A stretch of 64,000 nucleotides of DNA from Microbacterium sp. Root553 (GTDB lineage: Bacteria; Actinomycetota; Actinomycetes; Actinomycetales; Microbacteriaceae): the NCBI RefSeq assembly GCF_001426995.1, contig NZ_LMFY01000001.1, positions 692,708 to 756,707 of the forward strand. Direction: 5' to 3'. The position numbers were made by a program, and so were the translations under genes. Below are positions 57,033 through 64,000 of this stretch, in pieces (position 1 is the first letter of the stretch; every line of letters starts with the position of its first letter). The notes below the pieces were generated by a model. That model saw only the letters and a program-made list of their open reading frames with translations, had not been told where the DNA came from and made no database searches.

Positions 57033-57105
57033 GATTCAGCACGAATGCTGCAAATGTGCCCGCTCGTCGCCGTCGTCGCCGAGTCCGGCCTGATTCTGCT
57101 GAGTT
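57033..57105. repeat. 73-bp palindromic repeat (GATTCAGCAC family), copy 3, degenerate right arm
   Basis: Left arm GATTCAGCAC (57033-57042). The right side reads TGATTCTGCTGAGTTGTG. Internal CAAATGTGCCCGC resembles CGAATGTGTCCGG in copy 2. It lies between the CebR operators and apt. Confidence 0.65.
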
Positions 57106-57129
57106 GTGAACGCGGCGTACCCTTGTCCA

Positions 57130-57660
57130 GTGCCCGACACCGAACTCTCCCCCGCTCTCGTCCGCGCCGCATCGCTGATCCGCAGCATCCCGGACTACCC
57201 GGAGGCGGGGATCATCTTCCGCGACATCACGCCGCTGCTCGCCGACGCCGAGGCACTGCAGGCCACGACCGAGGCGATCATCGCCCCGTTCGCCGGGCAG
57301 TTCGACGTCGTCGCCGGCATCGAGGCACGGGGGTTCATCCTCGCCGGAGCTGCGGCGATCGCAGCGGGTGTGGGACTCATCCCGATCCGCAAGGCGGGCA
57401 AGCTGCCCCGCCCCGCGGCATCCGTCGACTACGCCCTCGAGTACGGCACCGCGACGATCGAGATGCACGACGATCTGCCCGCCGGATCCCGCGTGCTGCT
57501 CATCGACGACGTCCTCGCCACGGGAGGCACCCTCGCGGCCGGACGCCAGCTCGTCGAACGCCTGGGCAGCCATGTGGTCGGCATCTCGGTGCTGTTCGAG
57601 ATCGACGGACTGGGTGGGCGCGCCGCCATCGGCGATCTGCACACCGTGTTCCACGCCTGA
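57130..57660 (+). CDS. apt: Adenine phosphoribosyltransferase
   Basis: Purine salvage enzyme, adenine plus PRPP to AMP. 176 residues: LIRSIPDYPEAGIIFRDITP is the Apt N-terminus, AGIEARGFILAGAAAIAAGV the dimer loop, PIRKAGKLPRPAASVDYALE the flexible lid, and VLLIDDVLATGGTLAAG the PRPP loop. GTG 57130 has TACCCT (57118-57123) ending exactly 6 nt upstream, so I prefer it to GTG 57106. Immediately upstream of purSQ, from which it is separated by 80 bp with its own promoter. Confidence 0.95.
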   Translation: MPDTELSPALVRAASLIRSIPDYPEAGIIFRDITPLLADAEALQATTEAIIAPFAGQFDVVAGIEARGFILAGAAAIAAGVGLIPIRKAGKLPRPAASVDYALEYGTATIEMHDDLPAGSRVLLIDDVLATGGTLAAGRQLVERLGSHVVGISVLFEIDGLGGRAAIGDLHTVFHA

Positions 57661-57697
57661 GGGCCGACCCCAGGGAATCGGGCGAGTCGCGAGCCGG

Positions 57698-57703
57698 TAG
57701 ACT
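57698..57703 (+). promoter_or_regulatory. -10 element of the purSQ operon
   Basis: TAGACT lies 37 nt before the purS start. Here a leader with a GGAG site is present, unlike the leaderless genes nearby. Confidence 0.5.
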
Positions 57704-57740
57704 GGACGCGCCCGTCCGCCCGCGACTTCCGGAGCCGTTC

Positions 57741-57985
57741 ATGCCCACCATCGTCGTCGACGTCATGCCCAAGCCCGAACTGCTCGACCCGCAGGGGAAG
57801 GCCGTCTCCGGCGCCTTCGCCCGCCTGGGCGTCACGGGGTTCTCCGATGTCCGCATCGGCAAGCGCTTCGAACTCACCGTCGAAGGCGAGGTCACCGACG
57901 AGGTGCTCGCCGAGGCCCGCCGCATCGCCGACGAGGTGCTCTCCAACTCCGTGATCGAGGACGTGGTCGGCATCGAGGTCACCGA

Positions 57986-57989
<4 letters not shown>
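57741..57989 (+). CDS. purS: FGAM synthase subunit PurS
   Basis: An 82-residue small subunit that bridges PurQ and PurL in the multi-chain formylglycinamidine ribonucleotide synthase. [40 protein letters not shown] and the alternating beta-alpha-beta layout are typical. GGAG upstream of ATG 57741. Stop overlaps purQ by 4 nt. Confidence 0.95.
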
Positions 57990-58693
<704 letters not shown>

Positions 58694-58720
58694 GCCGCAG
58701 ACGCACGCGCGCCCTGCGCA

Positions 58721-59060
58721 GGCGGGGTCAGTTTCGGCATCCGGGCCCTGCGCAGGCGGGGCCAGTTCGGCATCCGGGCACTCAGGCGGGGTCAGTTTCG
58801 CATCCGGGCACGCAGGCGGGGTCAATTGGGCATCCGAAGTGCCTGAATCCGATGCGATTTCGACCCCGCACCCGGGCACTCAGGCGGGGTCAGTTCGGCA
58901 TCCGCGCCCGGGCGGGGTCAGTTCGGCATCCGGGTACGCGCGCGGGGTCAATTCCGCATCCGAATCGCCCGAATCCGATGGGAAATCGACCCCGCACCAC
59001 GTAGGCGGTGCGATTTCGACCCCGCAGCGACCCGAGGGTGCGGAACTGACCCCGCACCGA
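58721..59060. repeat. Tandem/inverted GGCGGGGTCA repeat array
   Basis: Fills the 416-bp gap after purQ. Direct copies of GGCGGGGTCAGTTCGGCATC start near 58721, 58755, 58785, 58815, 58882, 58911 and 58940, with a spacing of 29-34 bp apart from one gap. Inverse copies (GATTTCGACCCCGCA and variants) lie near 58855, 58984, 59012 and 59043. The two longest arms (58815-58870, 58940-58992) are near-perfect imperfect hairpins with GCCTGAATCCGATG-type centres. Related units encode the N-terminus of the S component at 8397. Confidence 0.85.
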
Positions 59061-59109
59061 TCGGGACAGGCGCGGGCGATGCCGTGAGGCGCGACGCGAC
59101 GCGCACGGG

Positions 59110-60375
59110 TCAGGGCGTGGGCAGCGCGAACGGGTTGTCGCCGGCGGCAGCGAGCAGGTACCAGGCGGTCGCTCCGGTGTGCAGGCTCGCGTAGTAGAGA
59201 TCCCCGAAGCCCGAGTCGAGGCCGTCGGTGGATGTCGCGACGATGCCCTTGCCGTCGCCGTTCTCGGCGTCTCGCTGCCCGAGGCGGATGCTGTCGAGCA
59301 GCGCCTCGGCCCGCGCGGCGTCGCCGTCTGCGCCGCGCAGCTTGAGGGCGAGCGCCAGATGCCCGCTGCCCTCGAACCACACCTTCGACACGTCGCTGTC
59401 GCTGATCGAGGGGCCCTGGTATTGGCCGTCGGTGGCGACGAGGTTCGCGAGGGCCCAGTCCACGGCCGTGTCGTAGCGGGCATCACCGGTCGCGAGCGAG
59501 GTCCACGTCTGCGAGTCGAGTGGCACAGGCCGCGTGTTCACGGTGCTCCCATCGAGCAGCGTCCCGGTGTCGACATGACCGTCGGCGCTCTGCATGGCCG
59601 CCACGAAGTCGGCCGCGACCGCCGCACGGTCCGCCCAGATCCGGTCGCCCGAGAGGTCCGCGAGCTGGGTGAAGAATCCCGCGATGTCGCTGTTGTGCTC
59701 GGTGGACTTCCACTCGAGCGAGGTGCCGTCCTCGAGCTGGCCGCCGGTGTACCCGTAGGGTGCGCGCACCATGTCGGCGGTGTTCGTCTGGATCCACTGC
59801 GCGGTGCGCAGCGCCCCGTCGAGATACCTCTGCTCGCCGGTCGCGTGGAACAGTCGGGTCAGGGCCATGCCCACCCACGCCTGGTTGCCGGTGAAGGAGC
59901 CGGGGCCGGTGATCTCGACCCGCCCCTGCCGGATGCCGTGGGGCTCGTACGAGGCCCTGGTACGCCCGTCGCCGATGGGGTCGTTCTCCTGCACGAACAG
60001 CAGCGCGTCGCCGACCGCCTGTGCGCGGCGGATGTCGTCGGGCAGGCCGCGAGCGGTGTACGCGATCACCACGAGTGCGTCGTCGTAGACGAACGAGGGG
60101 GTGAAGTCCCAGGTCGGCAGGTCGGTGAAGAATCCGCCCTCGTAGCTCCGTGGAAGACAGCGGCCCTCGCCGTCGCAGAACTGGTCGACGCGTGCGTCGA
60201 GGAACTCGTAGGCGAGCGAGACCGAGAGAGTGGGGTCGGGTGTTCCCGCGTCGGTCGACGGTTCCGCCTCGGCGGAAGAGCCGATGGCCGCGGACACGGC
60301 ACCCGCCAGCACGACGGCGGCGACGAGAACGGTCGAGACCGTGCGTCTCGCCGGCCGGCGCAACGACCCGTGCAT
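59110..60375 (-). CDS. Secreted six-hairpin glycosidase-like protein
   Basis: A 421-residue exported protein. The signal peptide is clear (RRPARRTVSTVLVAAVVLAG, then AVSAAIGSSAEAEP). The mature part looks like an (alpha/alpha) toroid: repeating helix pairs with FVYDDALVVIAYTARGLPDD, TGNQAWVGMALTRLFHATGE, EWKSTEHNSDIAGFFTQLAD (Glu/His/Asp cluster) and STDGLDSGFGDLYYASLHTG, where conserved acids could be catalytic. I cannot assign a CAZy family with certainty. ATG 60375 follows GAGGGAG; the extension to 60489 has no start signal. Two Cys (DQFCDGEGRCLP) probably form a disulfide. Confidence 0.78.
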   Translation of the reverse strand: MHGSLRRPARRTVSTVLVAAVVLAGAVSAAIGSSAEAEPSTDAGTPDPTLSVSLAYEFLDARVDQFCDGEGRCLPRSYEGGFFTDLPTWDFTPSFVYDDALVVIAYTARGLPDDIRRAQAVGDALLFVQENDPIGDGRTRASYEPHGIRQGRVEITGPGSFTGNQAWVGMALTRLFHATGEQRYLDGALRTAQWIQTNTADMVRAPYGYTGGQLEDGTSLEWKSTEHNSDIAGFFTQLADLSGDRIWADRAAVAADFVAAMQSADGHVDTGTLLDGSTVNTRPVPLDSQTWTSLATGDARYDTAVDWALANLVATDGQYQGPSISDSDVSKVWFEGSGHLALALKLRGADGDAARAEALLDSIRLGQRDAENGDGKGIVATSTDGLDSGFGDLYYASLHTGATAWYLLAAAGDNPFALPTP

Positions 60376-60562
60376 CGTGACTCCCTCGGTCGGAACAGCG
60401 GTCCGAATGCGGGCCCCGCAGGCGACCAGGAGGTCACACTGAAAATGCTCGCATATCAGTGAGACGCAAGAAAGTGGACGAAAGGCCAAATTCTCGCCTC
60501 ATCGGCGTGTCGCGTCACTTTTCCGAGCCATGTCGTCGCGACCTCGGCCGGGACCGTCCGCG

Positions 60563-60633
60563 TGCAGGATCGGGGCACGGATGCAGGGGCGAAAACCGTC
60601 ACTCGTCCCTGCATCCGTGCCCGGGTCCTGCAG
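60563..60633. repeat. ~71-bp palindromic element (TGCAGGA / GCACGGATGC family)
   Basis: Outer arms TGCAGGA (60563-60569) and TCCTGCA (60626-60632); inner arms GGGCACGGATGCAGGG and CCCTGCATCCGTGCCC. Same design and size as the element inside the ECF ATPase gene at 5802. Confidence 0.85.
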
Positions 60634-60716
60634 ACGGTACGGGGCACGGATGCCGAGCGCCCAGACCCCCTCCCGACCCCCGTACCGAATCGATTCGATC
60701 TCAGTCCTGGCATAGC

Positions 60717-60730
60717 TGTAAGCGTTTGCA
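60717..60730. promoter_or_regulatory. LacI-type operator of the alpha-glucosidase gene
   Basis: TGTAAGCGTTTGCA has the central CG and TGnAAnCGnTTnCA symmetry of LacI/GalR operators. TACTCT just downstream (60732-60737) is a likely -10, so the site lies between -35 and -10. The LacI gene at 62495 is the probable regulator. Confidence 0.78.
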
Positions 60731-60743
60731 CTACTCTGAGGAC

Positions 60744-62405
60744 ATGGCACAGCTTGAGCAGATCGCAGCCCCCGGTTCCGAGTGGTGGCGCAGCGCGGTC
60801 ATCTACCAGATCTACCCCCGTTCGTTCGCCGACGCCTCGGGCGACGGCATCGGCGACCTGCCCGGCATCACCAGCCGACTCGACTCCCTGAAGGAGCTCG
60901 GCGTCGACGCGATCTGGCTGAGCCCGTTCATGACGAGCCCGCAGCGCGACGCCGGCTACGACGTCGCCGACTACCGCGACGTCGACCCCCTGTTCGGCAC
61001 GCTCGACGACTTCGACACGATGCTGAACGAGGCGCACACCCGCGGCATCCGCGTCGTCGTCGACCTGGTCCCGAACCACTCGTCGGCCCAGCACGCATGG
61101 TTCCAGGAGGCGCTGAGGGCGGCCCCGGGCAGCCCCGAGCGCGCGCGCTACATCTTCCGTGACGGCAAGGGCGAGAACGGCGAACTCCCCCCGAACAACT
61201 GGGAGTCCGTGTTCGGCGGCGGCATGTGGGAGCGCGTGACCGAGGCCGACGGCACCCCCGGCCAGTGGTACCTGCACATCTTCGACCCCACGCAGCCCGA
61301 CTTCGACTGGAACAACGAAGAGGTGCGCGAGGAGTTCCGTTCGATCCTGCGCTTCTGGCTCGACCGCGGCGTCGACGGCTTCCGCGTCGACGTGGCCCAC
61401 GGCATGATCAAGGCCGACGGCCTCCCCGACTACACCCCGCCGGCCGACGCCGACTCGATGGGCGGCGGCGACGCCGACGTCCCCTACTGGGGCCAGGACG
61501 GCGTGCACGAGATCTACCGCGACTGGCACCGGGTGCTCGCGGAGTACGACGGCGACCGCGCCCTCTGCGGCGAAGCGTGGATGCCCACGCTGACGCAGAC
61601 CGCGCTGTGGGTGCGCCCCGACGAGATGCACCAGACGTTCAACTTCCCGTACCTGATGACGGAGTGGGACGCGAAGGCGCTCGGCGACGTCATCCGCGAA
61701 TCGCTCGACGCCTTCGGCGCGGTCGGCGCCCCCAGCACCTGGGTGCTGTCGAACCACGACGTGGTGCGTCACGCCTCACGCCTCGCGCTCACCGACGACA
61801 ACCCGCAGGGCGAGGGCATCGGCCCGAACACCCCGCACAAGCCCGACACCGCCATCGGGCTCGCCCGCGCCAGGGCGGCGACGACCGTGATGCTCGCGCT
61901 GCCGGGCTCTGCCTACCTCTACCAGGGTGAAGAGCTGGGCCTGCCGGAGGCGATGGAGATCCCCGACGCGTTCCGTCAGGACCCGACCTGGTTCCGGACG
62001 AACGGCGAACGGTACGGACGCGACGGATGCCGCGTGCCGCTGCCGTGGGAGGCGCAGGCCCCGGCCTTCGGCTTCAACGAGACCGGCGCCTCGTGGCTGC
62101 CGCAGCCGGCCGACTGGGCCACGTATTCGCGCGACGTGGAAGAGGTCGATCCCGCCTCCACGCTCGCGCTCTACAAGCGCCTGCTCGCCGGACGCCGCGA
62201 GTACGGCTTCGGCAGCGGATCCCTCGTCTGGGAAGACGCAGGAGCGGATGCCGTGGCCTTCCGCCGCGGCACCGTGCACGTGCTCGCGAACCTGGGCACC
62301 GAGCCGATCCCGCTGCCGGCCGATGCCTTCGTGCTCCTGCAGAGCCAGCCGTTCGACGGTGGATCCGTGCCGGTCGACACGGCCGTCTGGTACACCACGG
62401 CGTAA
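60744..62405 (+). CDS. GH13 alpha-glucosidase
   Basis: A 553-residue cytoplasmic alpha-amylase-superfamily enzyme of the oligo-1,6-/alpha-1,4-glucosidase group. WWRSAVIYQIYPRSFADASG and DAIWLSPFMTSPQRDAGYDV start the barrel; VDLVPNHSS is region I; catalytic nucleophile Asp216 in GFRVDVAHG; acid/base Glu277 in CGEAWM; transition-state Asp339 in LSNHDVVRH. The region-V-type QPDFDWNNEEV is as in GH13_23/30 enzymes. GAGGAC precedes ATG 60744. Followed after 89 bp by a LacI gene. Expected substrates are maltose-, sucrose- or isomaltose-like oligosaccharides. Confidence 0.94.
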   Translation: MAQLEQIAAPGSEWWRSAVIYQIYPRSFADASGDGIGDLPGITSRLDSLKELGVDAIWLSPFMTSPQRDAGYDVADYRDVDPLFGTLDDFDTMLNEAHTRGIRVVVDLVPNHSSAQHAWFQEALRAAPGSPERARYIFRDGKGENGELPPNNWESVFGGGMWERVTEADGTPGQWYLHIFDPTQPDFDWNNEEVREEFRSILRFWLDRGVDGFRVDVAHGMIKADGLPDYTPPADADSMGGGDADVPYWGQDGVHEIYRDWHRVLAEYDGDRALCGEAWMPTLTQTALWVRPDEMHQTFNFPYLMTEWDAKALGDVIRESLDAFGAVGAPSTWVLSNHDVVRHASRLALTDDNPQGEGIGPNTPHKPDTAIGLARARAATTVMLALPGSAYLYQGEELGLPEAMEIPDAFRQDPTWFRTNGERYGRDGCRVPLPWEAQAPAFGFNETGASWLPQPADWATYSRDVEEVDPASTLALYKRLLAGRREYGFGSGSLVWEDAGADAVAFRRGTVHVLANLGTEPIPLPADAFVLLQSQPFDGGSVPVDTAVWYTTA

Positions 62406-62494
62406 CACGGCATCCCGCCCTGTCGCCGTTTCGCACGGCCCCGGCATCGCCCAGCTGCGCGAGCGGCGACAGGAACGGCTCGGAGAGGAACCCC

Positions 62495-63502
62495 ATGACG
62501 AGCATCGATGAGGTCGCCCGGCTCGCCGGTGTCTCGACGGCCACGGTCTCGCGCGCCCTGAGCGGCCGCGGGCACGTGTCGGAGTCGGCACGCCTGCGCG
62601 TGCAGGAGGCCGCCTCGGCGCTCGGCTACGTCGTCTCGTCGCGCGCCTCGAGTCTGGCATCCGGGCGCACGCGCAACATCGGGGTCATCGTGCCCTTCCT
62701 CGACCGCTGGTTCTTCAGCACCGTGCTCTCGGGGGTCTCGGCCGCGCTGATGCGCGAGGGCTACGACATCACGCTCTACAACATCACCGCCGACGAGGAT
62801 GTGCGCCGGCACGTGTTCGACACGTTCCTGCGCCGCCAGCGGGTGGATGCGGTGATCGCCGTGTCGATCGAGCTCGACGACGACGAGACGCAGCACCTGC
62901 TCGATCTGGGGCTGCCGGTGATCGTCATCGGCGGTCCGAACTCCCAGCTCGACACCCTGACCGTCGACGATGTGGCCGTCGCACAGCTCGCGACCGAGCA
63001 CCTGATCGCTCTCGGTCACCGCGACATCGCGCACATCGGCGCGAACCCCGAGTTCGACCTCGACTTCCACATCCCCACGAACCGTCGACTGGGTTTCGAG
63101 AAGGCGTTGGCGAAGGCCGGCATCCCGCTGAATCCGGCCTTCCTCGAACCTGCCGACTTCACCGTCGAGGGCGGCTACCGCGCCGCGAAGCAGCTGCTCG
63201 GTCGCCCGGGTCCGCGCCCCACCGCGGTGTTCGCCGCATCCGACGAGATGGCGGTCGGCGCGATCCTCGCGGCACGCGACCTGGGCTTCGCCGTGCCCGA
63301 AGACCTCTCGGTGGTCGGGATCGACGGGCACGAGCTCGGCGAGTTCTTCCGCCTGACGACCGTCGACCAGTTCCCCCTGGGCCAGGGCGAGCGGGCGGCG
63401 GACGCCGTGCTCGCCAAGCTCACCGAGGGCGAGGCCGCCGGCATCCCCGCGGCGCTCCCCTTCGAGTTGAACGTGCGAGGCACGACAGCGCGACTCGTGT
63501 GA
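62495..63502 (+). CDS. LacI family regulator of the alpha-glucosidase
   Basis: A 335-residue LacI/GalR repressor. HTH: MTSIDEVARLAGVSTATVSR; hinge: LGYVVSSRASSLASGRTRNI; effector core starting GVIVPFLDRWFFSTVLSGVS, with VFAASDEMAVGAILAARDLG and VVGIDGHELGEFFRLTTVDQ. GAGAGG lies 8 nt before ATG 62495. Being downstream of the alpha-glucosidase gene, and with a LacI operator at 60717, it probably represses that gene until an alpha-glucoside is present. Confidence 0.94.
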   Translation: MTSIDEVARLAGVSTATVSRALSGRGHVSESARLRVQEAASALGYVVSSRASSLASGRTRNIGVIVPFLDRWFFSTVLSGVSAALMREGYDITLYNITADEDVRRHVFDTFLRRQRVDAVIAVSIELDDDETQHLLDLGLPVIVIGGPNSQLDTLTVDDVAVAQLATEHLIALGHRDIAHIGANPEFDLDFHIPTNRRLGFEKALAKAGIPLNPAFLEPADFTVEGGYRAAKQLLGRPGPRPTAVFAASDEMAVGAILAARDLGFAVPEDLSVVGIDGHELGEFFRLTTVDQFPLGQGERAADAVLAKLTEGEAAGIPAALPFELNVRGTTARLV

Positions 63503-63517
63503 GCCGAGCCGAGCCGG

Positions 63518-64000
63518 TCAGAGGTCGTGACCGCCCGGGTCGAGCTGCCGGCGACGCGCACGGGAACTGCGCGTCGCGAGGATGCTGCCACCGATCACCG
63601 CCGCGATCAGCGACCCGAGAAGCACGCCGATCTTGACGTGCTCGTCGGCGACCGAGCTGGCGCCGTACGCGAGTTCGCCGACCAGCAGCGAGACGGTGAA
63701 CCCGATTCCGGCGATGAAGGCCATGCCCGTCAGATCCGGCCACCGCAGCGTCTCGTCGAGGCGCAGGGCGGGAATGCGGCTCAACAGGAACGTGGTCACG
63801 AGGATGCCGATCGGCTTTCCCGCCACGAGTCCGACGATGATGCCGATCGCGATCGGATCGGTCAGCGCCGACCGCAGCCCGTCGAGGCCGCCGATCGTCA
63901 CACCCGCGGCGAAGAAGGCGAACACGGGGACCGCGAACAGCGTCGCGACGACACCCCACCGATCGGCGAAGTGCGGTGCGAGGCCGTCGTACAGCGGCTC
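63518..64000 (-). CDS. nhaA: Na+/H+ antiporter NhaA (N-terminus beyond the window)
   Basis: The last 160 residues of an NhaA-type antiporter, read through the right edge of the window. VPVFAFFAAGVTIGGLDGLR matches NhaA TM9; VGLVAGKPIGILVTTFLLSR is the GKPxGI motif of TM10; MAFIAGIGFTVSLLVGELAY matches the GIGFTxS motif of TM11; then the last helix IGVLLGSLIAAVIGGSILAT. The tail is short and basic (RSSRARRRQLDPGGHDL). The first Met-type codon inside the window (GTG 63925) is not the true start. Confidence 0.93.
   Translation of the reverse strand, partial: EPLYDGLAPHFADRWGVVATLFAVPVFAFFAAGVTIGGLDGLRSALTDPIAIGIIVGLVAGKPIGILVTTFLLSRIPALRLDETLRWPDLTGMAFIAGIGFTVSLLVGELAYGASSVADEHVKIGVLLGSLIAAVIGGSILATRSSRARRRQLDPGGHDL

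Larger units (their letters stand above)
60376..60743. promoter_or_regulatory. Divergent promoter region, glycosidase-like gene / alpha-glucosidase
   Basis: 368 bp without a gene. It contains the ~71-bp palindromic element at 60563-60633, a third partial GGGGCACGGATGCC (60640-60653), the palindrome GAATCGATTC (60687-60696) and the LacI-type operator at 60717. The frame open through this region upstream of the alpha-glucosidase is repeat DNA, not coding. Confidence 0.7.

Noticed and set aside
58721..59060. CRISPR-like spacing of ~30-bp repeats
   Set aside because: The repeats are degenerate, adjacent, contain inverse copies and have no unique spacers; no cas genes are present in the window.
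60459..60743. N-terminal extension of the alpha-glucosidase
   Set aside because: The frame is open but runs through the palindromic repeat and the LacI operator; ATG 60744 has a ribosome site and begins the GH13 domain at the right distance.

Overview
The window is high-GC DNA with very dense coding, many 4-nt ATGA/GTGA gene overlaps and GTG/TTG starts. Together with actinobacterial families (Rv2578c-type radical SAM protein, DUF3073, CebR-regulated cellobiose operon, paired CrcB proteins, DtxR/IdeR-type iron box) this points to a member of the Actinomycetota, most likely Microbacteriaceae (a Microbacterium-like soil or plant-associated organism). This assignment is made from gene content and style, without a database search. 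I see no tRNA, rRNA, CRISPR array, transposase or prophage. The window looks chromosomal and is cut through a gene at each end (a LytS-type kinase on the left, NhaA on the right).

Layout. 1-4.1 kb: LytS-type sensor kinase, YbdD/YjiX-like peptide and CstA (carbon starvation / pyruvate-type uptake), separated by a palindromic repeat cluster. 4.2-9.1 kb: an ECF transporter module (S, double ATPase, T, siderophore-interacting flavoprotein, second S) with a DtxR/IdeR-like iron box before the ATPase gene. 9.2-18.2 kb: acyl-CoA dehydrogenase, VanY-type carboxypeptidase, a radical SAM protein split by a LAGLIDADG intein, YaeQ, DEAD-box helicase, aldose epimerase. 18.3-25.8 kb: RND permease with its TetR regulator, a CrcB/Fluc pair, a FAD/Rieske oxidoreductase and a nitroreductase. 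26.0-29.4 kb: a small membrane-anchored peptide gene, an 18-bp perfect hairpin, an ABC exporter, a small membrane protein and an M50-type protease. I regard this as the best candidate for an undescribed bacteriocin- or pheromone-like system. 29.4-33 kb: DUF4097/PadR operon, universal stress protein, DUF3073, MOSC protein.

33-49 kb is rich in purine genes (purF, purM, purD, purC, a uracil/xanthine-type permease) mixed with an MFS transporter, a NUDIX hydrolase, a glutamine-type ABC transporter, acetyltransferases and a PadR-controlled drug exporter. 49.4-57 kb holds a TetR/DUF1266 pair and the minus-strand cellobiose operon cebE-cebF-cebG-bglC-cebR with two CebR operators. 57-64 kb holds apt, purS, purQ, a secreted glycosidase-like protein, a GH13 alpha-glucosidase with a LacI regulator, and nhaA.

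Two themes cross the window. First, at least fifteen genes show a -10 hexamer (TAnnnT-like) ending exactly 6 nt before the start codon, the signature of leaderless transcripts. This settles many starts. Second, there are several families of short palindromic repeats (a 74-bp GATTCAGCAC element, a ~72-bp TGCAGGA/GCACGGATGC element, a GAGCGAGGAGCG family, a GGCGGGGTCA family, and a CTTCGACAGGCTCAGG-type element). Some have been absorbed in frame into coding sequences (ECF ATPase linker, purM, N-terminus of the second S component).
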